A stretch of 46,582 bases of DNA from the NCBI GenBank assembly GCA_947457565.1, contig CANGWH010000010.1, positions 1-46,582 on the forward strand, read 5' to 3'. A program made the position numbers and the translations under genes. The notes beneath the pieces were generated by a model. The model had not been told where the DNA came from and did not search any database. It saw only the letters and a list, made by a program, of their open reading frames with translations. This DNA is from Flavobacteriales bacterium. GTDB taxonomy: Bacteria; Bacteroidota; Bacteroidia; NS11-12g; UBA955. Positions 1 through 8,166 of the stretch are shown here, piece by piece; the first letter of the stretch is position 1, and every line of letters begins with the position of its first letter.

Positions 1-1610
1 GCAAACGTATCTTTAGTAGCCATTGTAACTACCGGAGGATCAGGGATAATCACTGTATCGCGGTAAATGGTTGGACAGTTGTCTGAGTTGTTTACCGTGT
101 GTACTATGATATATTTACCTCCCTTATAGAAAGTCATGGTATCGGTCTTCTTTGCACTGTAGAAGATTTCTTTACTACCCAAACTATCTCTAACACTCCA
201 ACGATAGGTTGGTACGCCTTTAAATGCAGCAGATACTTTAGCATTCATTCTAAATTTACCGCATTTCAAAATGGTGTATTCTCTTTCAGAAAAGGCTCTA
301 GGGTTTACTTTTACTTTAAAACCACGAATCGCAATGGATGGTTTTGGACAATGATTATCCGTTACTCGAACGGAGAATGAGTACGCCACATCCGAGGCCA
401 TTCCAATACCGGGTGTCCATTCAAAATCGGCATAGGCCAATCGCTTTTGATTCCATAAAGTTTTGTTAGCTATAGTAAATTTTGCTCCTGGTATACCTTT
501 GTTCCAATTCAATGAAGTTGTATCCGGGGTAGTTTGGTACGGTGTAAAGGTTTCGTCTTCCGTTTCTACTTTAAATTTGATTGTCTCACCTTCACAGACC
601 TTATATGAATAGGGACCAGAAACCGTTGGTGCTTTGTTATATCCGCAATCGTCTTTTACGATCAACTGCATATCTCGCCTAGTTTTACCAATAACGACCC
701 ATTTCTTTGTGGCGCTATCTTGCCGCCACTCCGTCATCTCAATAACCGCAATACCTACCTCATCGCACTTCGTTGGCGTGAAAATTATATCCCCAGTACT
801 TGTATCGAAATACAAGCCTCGGGGAGGGTTAGTTTTAATATTTGGCGAACACTTAATGGTGGTTGGAGGAATACAATAAGGAGTCATGAAATAACGAGCA
901 TCGAACGGCGATGCATAGCTTACAGAAGTACTTGGAATAGAACGGATACCTCTTACTAGAGCATAAGAAAACGAATCATAATCAACAGTATCAATCGCAC
1001 CGTTGTTAAAATAATACGCCTGGTTACAGCAAAGGAAACCAATAGGTTCATTACTCAACGATGGCGACGAATTACATTTCTTTGTAGATTTAGCGATGTT
1101 ACAAATATTAATCATACACGTTGAATTGAAATCATCGTTGGCTGGACCGGTTGTAATGGCTCCGTTCCTGCAACACTGACCAATATAAAAAGTAACTTCA
1201 CAACAACTGCTTTTATTTACAAAATTACTCAACGGTGTTTTGGTAAAATCTACGGTAACCTCGTACGTATGTTCCTCGATACCTTCTCCGGTTGAACCCG
1301 TGTTGGTGGGATTACAAGGCTTAGAGGCTGTTGAGCACCGCGGAGTTACGTCTCTGATGCCGGTTCTAGAAATACTCATGGAATAATTTCCACATCCATT
1401 TCCACCGTTGGTACCGCCAAAAACTCCAAATGTTGGGTTATTGAAAGAGATACCTCTACAATCGCGATAGATTTTTGCAATAATTTTATACTTTCCATTA
1501 CCTAAACATTGGTAAGCCATATCCGCACCCATCATGTGTGATGCATTAGACTTACTGGCAAAAAGAAAGCTAAAAAAAGCAAAAAATAAGAATCGTAATT
1601 TTCTATTCAT
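1..1610 (-). CDS. Secreted Cys-rich protein, 5' part only (probable T9SS cargo)
   Basis: Absent from the ORF track because it runs off the left edge. Read on the minus strand from ATG at 1610, the frame stays open for about 536 codons. The N-terminus is a signal peptide (MNRKLRFLFFAFFSFLFASKSNA) followed by SHMMGADMAYQCLGNGKYKI and a YRDC motif. That opening is familiar from large secreted Bacteroidota proteins, often annotated as gliding-motility-associated or carrying a type B C-terminal sorting domain. The mature part is rich in Cys pairs (CCEV, QCCR, FLCCN) and Thr/Asn, as expected for tandem beta-sandwich domains. The C-terminus, where a sorting domain would lie, is outside the window, so export by the type IX system is inference. 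A good promoter lies just upstream at 1660-1689. Function unknown; surface adhesin or matrix protein is a guess. Confidence 0.75.
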   Translation of the reverse strand, partial: MNRKLRFLFFAFFSFLFASKSNASHMMGADMAYQCLGNGKYKIIAKIYRDCRGISFNNPTFGVFGGTNGGNGCGNYSMSISRTGIRDVTPRCSTASKPCNPTNTGSTGEGIEEHTYEVTVDFTKTPLSNFVNKSSCCEVTFYIGQCCRNGAITTGPANDDFNSTCMINICNIAKSTKKCNSSPSLSNEPIGFLCCNQAYYFNNGAIDTVDYDSFSYALVRGIRSIPSTSVSYASPFDARYFMTPYCIPPTTIKCSPNIKTNPPRGLYFDTSTGDIIFTPTKCDEVGIAVIEMTEWRQDSATKKWVVIGKTRRDMQLIVKDDCGYNKAPTVSGPYSYKVCEGETIKFKVETEDETFTPYQTTPDTTSLNWNKGIPGAKFTIANKTLWNQKRLAYADFEWTPGIGMASDVAYSFSVRVTDNHCPKPSIAIRGFKVKVNPRAFSEREYTILKCGKFRMNAKVSAAFKGVPTYRWSVRDSLGSKEIFYSAKKTDTMTFYKGGKYIIVHTVNNSDNCPTIYRDTVIIPDPPVVTMATKDTF

Positions 1611-1659
1611 ACGTTTGGTTTTGTATTATTTGACACACTAAGTGCAATTAGTGTTGCTC

Positions 1660-1689
1660 CAAAAATATAGTTTTTTATCAAAGATTCAA
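1660..1689 (-). promoter_or_regulatory. Bacteroidota-type promoter for the secreted protein
   Basis: On the minus strand a TTG (1689-1687) is followed after 19 bases by TATTTTTG (1667-1660). This matches the TTG-N17-23-TAnnTTTG promoter of this phylum. The predicted start point lies about 45 bases before the ATG at 1610. Confidence 0.5.
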
Positions 1690-1772
1690 AAAACATAGCT
1701 ATTTACCTTCGTTTTTTTGACATTACAACTCAAAAATTACCGTAAAAAATTACAATTCACTAATTTTACAGC

Positions 1773-3059
1773 ATGAATAGTAAATACGCTAATCCCAATA
1801 ATAATTTATTCATAAAAAACAGAACCAAATTCTCCAATAAAATCAAGGATGGAGGTATGGCAGTTTTTCATAGCAATGATGAAGCCCCAAGGAATGGTGA
1901 CGCCTATTTCACTTTCCGACAACAATCAGACATTTACTATTTAACGGGCATCGATCAAGAGGACACCATATTGGTGCTATTTCCGAGTTCTCCCAACCCA
2001 ATGTACAGAGAAATGCTGTTTATAAAAGAGACCAGCGAGCAAATTGCGATATGGGACGGCGCAAGACTTACACCCAACCAAGCTCATGAAGTTTCAGGTG
2101 TTAGCAATGTATTTTGGTACCACGAGTTTTGGAGAACCATACATGCAGCCTTTTTATTATCGGAAACGATTTATTTAAATCTTAACGAAAATGATCGATT
2201 TACCGATAAAGTTCCCTATGCAGGCTTACGGTTTGCCCAAGAGATTATAGCCAAGTATCCTGCACATTCAACCAAACGATCAGCTCCAATCTTAGCCGAT
2301 TTGCGAATGAGAAAAGAACCGGAAGAAATCGAGCAACTCAAACAAGCAATTGCTATTACAAAAAAAGGATTTGACCGATTATTAACTTTTGTTAAGCCTG
2401 GAGTAATGGAATACGAAATAGAAGCAGAACTAATCCATGAGTTTATCAGAAACAGAAGTCGCGGATTTGCCTTCGATCCAATTATTGCTGGTGGAGCTAA
2501 TGCCTGTGTTCTGCATTACATCGACAATAACAAAATGGTTAAAGACGGAGATTTAATTTTACTTGATTTTGGCGCTGAATATGGTAACTATAATGGAGAT
2601 TTATCCCGTACAATTCCGGTAAATGGTAAATTTACTCAACGACAAAAAGATGTTTACAACGCCGTTCTTAATGTACAGCGGTTTGCGAAAACACTGCTAA
2701 AGCCAGGTATTTCCATCCCAGCCTACCACGAAGATGTATGTAAATTCATGACAGAAGAGTTATTAAAATTGAATTTATTATCGCAGGAAGAAGTGAAAGC
2801 AAACCCGAAGGCATTTATGAAATACTACATGCATGGAACTAGTCATCATTTGGGATTGGATGTACATGACGTAATGCATCGTTGGGGAAATTTAGACATT
2901 AATAATGTGGTTACTGTAGAACCGGGGATATACATTAGAGAAGAAGGTATCGGTATTCGAATAGAAAACGATGTTATAATCACCGAAACAGGAGTCATTG
3001 ATTTAATGGACGATTTCATCATCGAAACCGATGAAATAGAAGCTGCAATGGCCAAATAA
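1773..3059 (+). CDS. pepP: Xaa-Pro aminopeptidase (M24B, PepP-type)
   Basis: A 428-aa cytosolic metallopeptidase that removes an N-terminal residue preceding proline. The N-terminal half (about 1-170) is the AMP_N domain, including DAYFTFRQQSDIYYLTG. The C-terminal half is the pita-bread fold. The five expected metal ligands are visible: D265 (LLDFGAEYG), D276 (NGDLSRT), H358 (SHHLGLDVHD), E383 (VEPGIYI) and E398 (RIENDV). Length fits the family (E. coli PepP is about 440 aa). The start is the first ATG of the open frame. It stands alone, divergent from the secreted-protein gene and converging on pcm with a 26-base gap. No irregularities seen. Confidence 0.95.
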   Translation: MNSKYANPNNNLFIKNRTKFSNKIKDGGMAVFHSNDEAPRNGDAYFTFRQQSDIYYLTGIDQEDTILVLFPSSPNPMYREMLFIKETSEQIAIWDGARLTPNQAHEVSGVSNVFWYHEFWRTIHAAFLLSETIYLNLNENDRFTDKVPYAGLRFAQEIIAKYPAHSTKRSAPILADLRMRKEPEEIEQLKQAIAITKKGFDRLLTFVKPGVMEYEIEAELIHEFIRNRSRGFAFDPIIAGGANACVLHYIDNNKMVKDGDLILLDFGAEYGNYNGDLSRTIPVNGKFTQRQKDVYNAVLNVQRFAKTLLKPGISIPAYHEDVCKFMTEELLKLNLLSQEEVKANPKAFMKYYMHGTSHHLGLDVHDVMHRWGNLDINNVVTVEPGIYIREEGIGIRIENDVIITETGVIDLMDDFIIETDEIEAAMAK

Positions 3060-3085
3060 AGACCGCAAAGCAAATTAAGATTTTT

Positions 3086-3754
3086 CTATTGCCAACCCAA
3101 TTGCCCTTTCAAGGGAACAAATTTACAATCGTTGAAAATTTCTTGCTTTACTTGCGTAGTTGACACCTTTGTAATTCTTAACATTTTTTGATCTTCCTTG
3201 GTATTTCCTACTGGAATAATCAACCTACCTCCTACTTTTAGCTGTTGAATTAATGTATCTGGTACATTAGGTGCGCCAGCGGTTACAATAATACAATCAT
3301 ACGGTGCAAAGCCTGGTATTCCCAACGAGCCATCACCGTGAAATAAAGAAATCTTTTGTTCTAACAATTGAAACAAATGAGCTGTTTGCTGCAATATTGG
3401 CAAGATAAATTCAACGCTATACACATCGGCGCCCATTGCCAACAAAATTGCTGCTTGATAACCGCTTCCAGTCCCTATTTCCAAGACTTTTTCTCCCTTA
3501 GACACACCCGATAACTGTGTTTGGTATGCTACGGTAAAGGGCTGGGAAATGGTTTGTCCATGATCTATAGGAAAAGCAGCATCCCTGTATACATACTGAT
3601 CAAAATCTTTAGGGAAAAACCACTGCCGTGGCACTGAATCTATTGCATTTAATACAACTTCAGAGGATATACCCTTGGTTCTAAGTTCTTCAACCAATCG
3701 TTTGCGTTGGCCTTTATGGATCAGAGTGTCTACTAAATCTACCTTTCTAATCAT
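3086..3754 (-). CDS. pcm: Protein-L-isoaspartate O-methyltransferase
   Basis: A 222-aa cytosolic enzyme that uses S-adenosylmethionine to methylate isoaspartyl residues in aged proteins, starting their repair. The SAM-binding motif I is clear (VLEIGTGSGYQAAILLAMGA, about residues 91-110). Before it lies the substrate loop typical of PCMT (DHGQTISQPFTVAYQT), and after it the post-motif I acidic residue (VYSVE). The C-terminal GGRLIIPVG strand is also typical. Length is normal. A possible -7 box, TACTTTTG, lies on the minus strand at 3817-3810, which would give a leader of about 50 bases. It is divergent from the oxidoreductase-like gene. Confidence 0.93.
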   Translation of the reverse strand: MIRKVDLVDTLIHKGQRKRLVEELRTKGISSEVVLNAIDSVPRQWFFPKDFDQYVYRDAAFPIDHGQTISQPFTVAYQTQLSGVSKGEKVLEIGTGSGYQAAILLAMGADVYSVEFILPILQQTAHLFQLLEQKISLFHGDGSLGIPGFAPYDCIIVTAGAPNVPDTLIQQLKVGGRLIIPVGNTKEDQKMLRITKVSTTQVKQEIFNDCKFVPLKGQLGWQ

Positions 3755-3821
3755 GTGTTCAAAAACCTTCCATTTCTGTTTTAATCAAATTATTTTCTTT
3801 GTAACACCGCAAAAGTAACAC

Positions 3822-4796
3822 ATGCACAATTCCATTTTAATTGGCTCAAAAAGAAAATCCGAAATTTTCGAAAATTTATTGACCAATAACGGCAATTTCA
3901 ATTTACTCGGTTTTATTGATCCTGATGACTCTACTAATTATAACTACTTAGGTGATTTTATAGTTGCAATGGAATACGCACAAAAAGCAGATGTGTTTTT
4001 TGTAGATCGTTCCGTGGACGCATTACCATTTGATTTAATCGCCAACTTAGTAAAATTTGGGAAGCATATTTTCTTTGATGGATATAGGCACTGGGAATTT
4101 GGATGTTGGGAAGCATTGCAAAAGTACAGTGCTGAATCCGGTTCGATATTACAGTTTTCCCATATTCTGCATAACAAACCATTATTTACATCGGCAGCAC
4201 AATTATTCAGGAAACCAAGATTTATAAAAATAGAAAAATATTGCGTTCCCCCAAAAAATGGAGAACTATCATCTTGGTTCTTTCAGCACCTTTTTCAAGA
4301 AATAGACTTAATTCTTAGAACGATAAATTCAAGTTTAAGAAGCATCCATGCCAGACCAATTTTTCTATTTGGCACTCAGGCAGATCTTCTAAACATCCAA
4401 TTAGAATTCAACAACGATGCAATAGCCGTAATTTCTGTGGGGAGAGCTGTTGAACCAGGTACTTTTGTGATGAATATTTATCAAAAAGACCGATTATTTT
4501 CTATTGATTTCTCTGAAAACACCATCAAAGAATTCCGTACGCCAGAAAATTCGGCTCAACTAACCTTGCATGAGGAACTATCGGCAGTTGCGACAGGGGA
4601 TAATGAAATTAAACAATTGGTGCAGATTGAGCGCTCTGTTATGCCATTTGATCCGTGGAAAATGGAAATTAGAAACTTTCAAGAAAATATCGAAAAACAC
4701 CTAACCCCCATCTCCAGTATCGATAATGGATTTGAAGTCACCTTTTTAGTAGAGCAAATTATAGAGCGTATTCAACGCAAATATCAAGAGGTTTAA
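3822..4796 (+). CDS. Degenerate Gfo/Idh/MocA-like protein
   Basis: A 324-aa cytosolic protein laid out like a sugar-type oxidoreductase: an N-terminal Rossmann-like half (ILIGS, then FNLLGFIDPDD, then ADVFFVDRSVD, then KFGKHIFFDGY) and a C-terminal alpha/beta half. Two key features are missing. The GxGxxG dinucleotide loop is only IGSKRKSE, and the catalytic Lys of the usual EKP motif is replaced (FFDGY). It is therefore probably not an active dehydrogenase. It is the first gene of a plus-strand run and lies 23 bases before the lipoprotein gene and sugar transferase, so an envelope-polysaccharide role is inferred from context only. The family call is by pattern and moderately sure; the function is unknown. 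Confidence 0.6.
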   Translation: MHNSILIGSKRKSEIFENLLTNNGNFNLLGFIDPDDSTNYNYLGDFIVAMEYAQKADVFFVDRSVDALPFDLIANLVKFGKHIFFDGYRHWEFGCWEALQKYSAESGSILQFSHILHNKPLFTSAAQLFRKPRFIKIEKYCVPPKNGELSSWFFQHLFQEIDLILRTINSSLRSIHARPIFLFGTQADLLNIQLEFNNDAIAVISVGRAVEPGTFVMNIYQKDRLFSIDFSENTIKEFRTPENSAQLTLHEELSAVATGDNEIKQLVQIERSVMPFDPWKMEIRNFQENIEKHLTPISSIDNGFEVTFLVEQIIERIQRKYQEV

Positions 4797-4819
4797 TTCT
4801 ATTTCCTTATTTTCGCAAT

Positions 4820-5713
4820 GTGAATCGCCAGCCAAGCCAATTATTATTTTTTGTTCTTTTGGTTCTTGGTATTTTCGGATGTGAAAAAAAGTCCAACCAA
4901 ACCCCCTCTTTTTTAGTAGTTGATAGTGTAATAATGGATGTGCCCTCAGCGCAGGGAAATAACATTCATGAAATATCTGCATTACAAGTTTATGCTAATG
5001 GCGATTTTTTAGGATTATTTGAAATGCCTTTCAAAGTCCCGATTTTAAAATCGGGAAAAACTAAATTTCAATTCATTCCTTATGTTCGATTAAATGGCAG
5101 CAAAAACCAATGGGCGCCTCATCGCTGCTTTATTTCGAAAGATACTTTTTTAACAATAAATACATTAAGCAACACAGTCTATCTCCCTTCATTTACCTTG
5201 AAAGACAATGCTATTGTTAGGTTTGAAGAAGATTTCAATGATGGTAATTCGAAAATGAAGGCTGTACTTCTGAATAAAGGGGATTCATTATTTGTTGAAT
5301 CGAGGACCTTTGATTTAAATGGTAGATTCAGCTCTATTTCTCCGGTTTTTGTGGCTCGATTTAACGATCAAGATTCTGCAGGATTTATGGATTTTGGCAC
5401 ATTTGAATCATTTTCCGCCATGCCCAATGATGGTAAAAGCGTTCAATTTGATTTTGATATAAAAGCAGACTTGCCTGTTCAATTATCATTAATTAGAACT
5501 GTTAGCGGAAGAATACCTGAAGTTGTCCCTTATTTGTATATCAATCCAACAGATGGTAAATGGAAACGATTTTATGTTGATCTTGTTCATGAATTAAGCG
5601 GACAGACTGGCGCTGTGTCTATTCAAGTCTTATTCAGCATTAATAAACCTCCTGGAAAAATCGCTAAACGTGAAATTTGTTTGGATAATCTTCGTTTAAG
5701 TTATTTGAAATAA
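4820..5713 (+). CDS. Hypothetical lipoprotein
   Basis: A 297-aa protein with a lipoprotein signal: charged n-region (NRQPS), hydrophobic core and lipobox GIFGC at residue 21. It should be an envelope lipoprotein. The start codon is GTG at 4820; the ATG at 4818 reads straight into a stop, and no later Met would keep the signal. The body is beta-rich. The C-terminal half (FEEDFNDG... ICLDNLRLSYLK) resembles a jelly-roll fold such as carbohydrate-binding modules, but I do not recognise a family. It is 23 bases from the upstream gene and 1 base from the sugar transferase, so all three are probably co-transcribed. A -7-like box (TATTTTCG, 4808-4815) precedes it. Confidence 0.7.
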   Translation: MNRQPSQLLFFVLLVLGIFGCEKKSNQTPSFLVVDSVIMDVPSAQGNNIHEISALQVYANGDFLGLFEMPFKVPILKSGKTKFQFIPYVRLNGSKNQWAPHRCFISKDTFLTINTLSNTVYLPSFTLKDNAIVRFEEDFNDGNSKMKAVLLNKGDSLFVESRTFDLNGRFSSISPVFVARFNDQDSAGFMDFGTFESFSAMPNDGKSVQFDFDIKADLPVQLSLIRTVSGRIPEVVPYLYINPTDGKWKRFYVDLVHELSGQTGAVSIQVLFSINKPPGKIAKREICLDNLRLSYLK

Positions 5714-5714
5714 C

Positions 5715-7133
5715 ATGAATAAGCATAGACAGCAACTCTTGCACCTGGCAGCTGATTGGATCGCTGCTTCTTTAAGTTGGCTGGGCTTATTTTTCTTTCG
5801 TAAAAACGTAATTGAAGCAAGTAAACACGGTTATGAAATTCCAATTAATCAAGACCAGAATTTATATCTTGGATTGATATTTATCCCTATTGCTTGGATT
5901 ATTCTGTATACACTTAGTGGTTATTATCTGCATATTTTTCGAAGATCAAGATTAAAAGAATTAGAGTTTACTTTTAATCAAACTTTTATTGGAGTTACCG
6001 TAATATTTTTTGCGTTAATTCTAGACGATAGTATTAATAGTTACATCGACTATTATGAATCCGTTGGGGTTCTTTTTTTGTTGCATTTTGGCTCAACGAT
6101 TTTATTCAGACTTATAGTATCTACCCAAACTATTCATAACATTAAAAATAGAATTTGGGGATACCCAACAATAATTGTTGGTTGCGGCGAAAGGGCTATT
6201 AATTTATACAATGAACTAATTGCTCAAAAAAAATCTGAAGGGTTTTTCATACTGGGTTTTGTTAAAATATCGGAGAATTGTAGTGATAAATTCACTGGAG
6301 AATTACCCTTATTAGGTTCATGGGAGGATCTTCCTAAATTAATTAATATGCATCACATTGAGGATGTTATTTTATGTCCAGAAGCTTCAGAAAATGCCCA
6401 TATTACTGAAATCGTCGATTGCATTCAGAATGAAGAGGTACATCTTAAAATAATACCAGATCACTTTAGTTTGGTATTGGGTATGGTTAAAATGAACAAC
6501 ATTTTAGGAACAATGCTCGTAGAGGTAGATTTTGAGGTAATGCCAACTTGGCAAAAAATTGTTAAACGCGGGATTGACTTGGTAGTTTCTAGTATAGCAA
6601 TTGTTGTATTATTCCCTTTATTCTTAATTATTGGAATTGCAATTAAAATAGACAGCGAGGGTCCTGTAATATTCAAACAAGATCGCATTGGATATAAAGG
6701 AAAAGTCTTTAAAATATTGAAATTTAGGTCGATGAGAAACAATGCAGAATCCAATGGAACTCCAAGGTTAAGTCATGACCAAGACGAGCGAAGAACAAAG
6801 ATTGGGATATTCTTACGGCAAACACGATTGGATGAGTTGCCGCAGTTTTTCAATGTATTACTGGGTCAAATGAGTTTAGTTGGACCAAGACCTGAGCGAA
6901 GCTTTTTCATAGAACAAATTGTCTCTATAGCTCCCATTTACAGACGTTTGCACAGAATAAAGCCTGGTATTACATCTTGGGGGCAAATAAAATATGGGTA
7001 TGCTTCCAACGTTAATGAAATGGTAGATCGAATGAAATATGATATTCTATATTTGGAAAACATGTCGTTAAGTTTAGATTTCAAAATCATGGCTTACACT
7101 GCATTGATCATGGTTCAAGGTCGAGGAAAATAA
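5715..7133 (+). CDS. Polyprenyl-phosphate sugar-1-phosphate transferase (WcaJ/WbaP-type)
   Basis: A 472-aa inner-membrane enzyme of the exopolysaccharide polyprenyl glycosylphosphotransferase family. It loads the first sugar phosphate onto undecaprenyl phosphate. The N-terminal third has four hydrophobic segments. The middle holds a Rossmann-like domain (IIVGCGERAINLYNEL). The C-terminal 200 residues form the catalytic domain: KRGIDLVVSSIAIVVLFPLF re-entrant helix, FKQDRIGYKGK, LKFRSM, RLDELPQFFNVLLGQMSLVG, PRPE and KPGITSWGQ. All core motifs look intact. The substrate sugar cannot be read from sequence. No flippase, polymerase or glycosyltransferase is adjacent, so the rest of the pathway lies elsewhere. 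Confidence 0.93.
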   Translation: MNKHRQQLLHLAADWIAASLSWLGLFFFRKNVIEASKHGYEIPINQDQNLYLGLIFIPIAWIILYTLSGYYLHIFRRSRLKELEFTFNQTFIGVTVIFFALILDDSINSYIDYYESVGVLFLLHFGSTILFRLIVSTQTIHNIKNRIWGYPTIIVGCGERAINLYNELIAQKKSEGFFILGFVKISENCSDKFTGELPLLGSWEDLPKLINMHHIEDVILCPEASENAHITEIVDCIQNEEVHLKIIPDHFSLVLGMVKMNNILGTMLVEVDFEVMPTWQKIVKRGIDLVVSSIAIVVLFPLFLIIGIAIKIDSEGPVIFKQDRIGYKGKVFKILKFRSMRNNAESNGTPRLSHDQDERRTKIGIFLRQTRLDELPQFFNVLLGQMSLVGPRPERSFFIEQIVSIAPIYRRLHRIKPGITSWGQIKYGYASNVNEMVDRMKYDILYLENMSLSLDFKIMAYTALIMVQGRGK

Positions 7134-7150
7134 CCCCTTTGTAGAATTGT

Positions 7151-7184
7151 TTGTTATCAATAAGTGGCTTATTCCTTATTTTCG
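7151..7184 (+). promoter_or_regulatory. Candidate promoter for the exporter operon
   Basis: TTG at 7151 is followed after 23 bases by TATTTTCG (7177-7184), one base off the TAnnTTTG consensus. It lies in the 70-base gap after the sugar transferase and could start a separate transcript for the three exporter genes. Confidence 0.4.
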
Positions 7185-7190
7185 CGAGTA

Positions 7191-7202
7191 GTTTCGCGAA
7201 AC
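7191..7202. promoter_or_regulatory. Perfect 12-bp palindrome, possible operator
   Basis: GTTTCGCGAAAC is a perfect inverted repeat ending one base before the ATG of the exporter membrane gene. The core TTTCGCGA also occurs at 7180-7187, exactly 12 bases upstream of its second copy. The placement over the predicted transcription start would suit a repressor site. No binding protein can be named. Confidence 0.35.
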
Positions 7203-7203
7203 A

Positions 7204-8166
7204 ATGTCAAATACTCCTATTTCTTCCATTTGGCGATTAGTCCGAATTGAGAAACGAAATATTCGTTATCTTTTTATCTATGCCATTTTAGCTGGAGCAA
7301 TGAGTTTAACTATCCCATTAGGGATACAAACAATTGTTGGGATAGTGATGACGGGAAAATTAAGTTCTAGTTGGTATATTCTAGTAATCGGAATTTCCAT
7401 TTTAGTTGCATTTTCAGGAATAACCCGGTTGGCTCAGGTTACCATCTTAGATACGCTACAACGAAAATTATTTGTTCGCTATGCTATTAATTTTTCTGAG
7501 CAATTAAGCGAATTTAGAGAATCGAACGATAGTATTTCATTAGAAAAAAAATCAACCCGTTTTTTAGATATTGTAACATTACAAAAAAGTTTCTCAAAGT
7601 TAGTTTTTGACTTTTCCGGTCAAATGTTACAAATTCTTTCCGGGATTACTCTCCTATCAATTTACCATCCTAATTTTTTGATATTGGGTTTTTTCATTGT
7701 TATTATAGTCTATTTCGGACTCCAATTTACCTGGAAATCGGGATTTGAATCAGCCGGTTCTGAAAGTGCTTACAAGTTTGAAACTTCCGATACAATTAGG
7801 GATATGGCAGTTGGTGAATTAACGGAAGGAAGAATGCAAAAGTTAACCCAACAATTAATCAACAATATTGACGGGTACGTATACTACAGAAATAAACATT
7901 TTTCGATTTTACGGAAACAAATATTCTTCGCCGTGGCAGCAAAGGTTGTATTAACAGCAACCATGTTAATCATTGGTAGTAGCTTATTAATTAATCAAGA
8001 AATCACTTTGGGCCAATTTTTAGCCGCAGAAATTTTGATTATCACATTGCTAGATGGTGTAGAGAAGTTAATACTTACCGTAGAATATGTTTACGACTCG
8101 GGTATTGCAATAGAAAAACTTGAGTGTATTTCAAAACTCAAGGAAGGAGGTAAAACTCATGAATAA
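7204..8166 (+). CDS. ABC-exporter transmembrane domain protein lacking an ATPase domain
   Basis: A 320-aa inner-membrane protein resembling the membrane half of type I secretion/peptide ABC exporters (HlyB-like). Hydrophobic segments are seen near residues 22-45, 57-78, 145-175, 235-260 and 265-285, with the cytosolic coupling region (LDTLQRKLFVRY, EGRMQKLTQQLINN) between them. Family members continue with a nucleotide-binding domain of about 230 residues. Here the chain stops right after the last helix and linker (YDSGIAIEKLECISKLKEGG), with no Walker A, signature or Walker B. The stop overlaps the next start by 8 bases, so there is no room for a lost or frameshifted ATPase. Either an ATPase acts in trans or the protein works differently. 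Adaptor and channel genes follow directly. Confidence 0.8.
   Translation: MSNTPISSIWRLVRIEKRNIRYLFIYAILAGAMSLTIPLGIQTIVGIVMTGKLSSSWYILVIGISILVAFSGITRLAQVTILDTLQRKLFVRYAINFSEQLSEFRESNDSISLEKKSTRFLDIVTLQKSFSKLVFDFSGQMLQILSGITLLSIYHPNFLILGFFIVIIVYFGLQFTWKSGFESAGSESAYKFETSDTIRDMAVGELTEGRMQKLTQQLINNIDGYVYYRNKHFSILRKQIFFAVAAKVVLTATMLIIGSSLLINQEITLGQFLAAEILIITLLDGVEKLILTVEYVYDSGIAIEKLECISKLKEGGKTHE
8144..8151 (+). promoter_or_regulatory. Strong Shine-Dalgarno site fixing the adaptor start
   Basis: AAGGAGGT lies 7 bases before the ATG at 8159. Such a full anti-SD match is uncommon in this phylum and in this window. It sits inside the end of the upstream gene and marks 8159, not the track's 8120, as the start. 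Confidence 0.6.

Noticed and set aside
99-959. ORF-track entries on the plus strand at 99-380, 634-879 and 720-959
   Set aside because: They lie antisense to a 536-codon open frame with a signal peptide and family-like motifs; their own translations look like random reverse-frame sequence.
7204-8166. Treating the ATPase-less exporter gene as a pseudogene
   Set aside because: The frame is intact, ends naturally and is tightly overlapped with two intact partner genes, so decay is less likely than a real short form.
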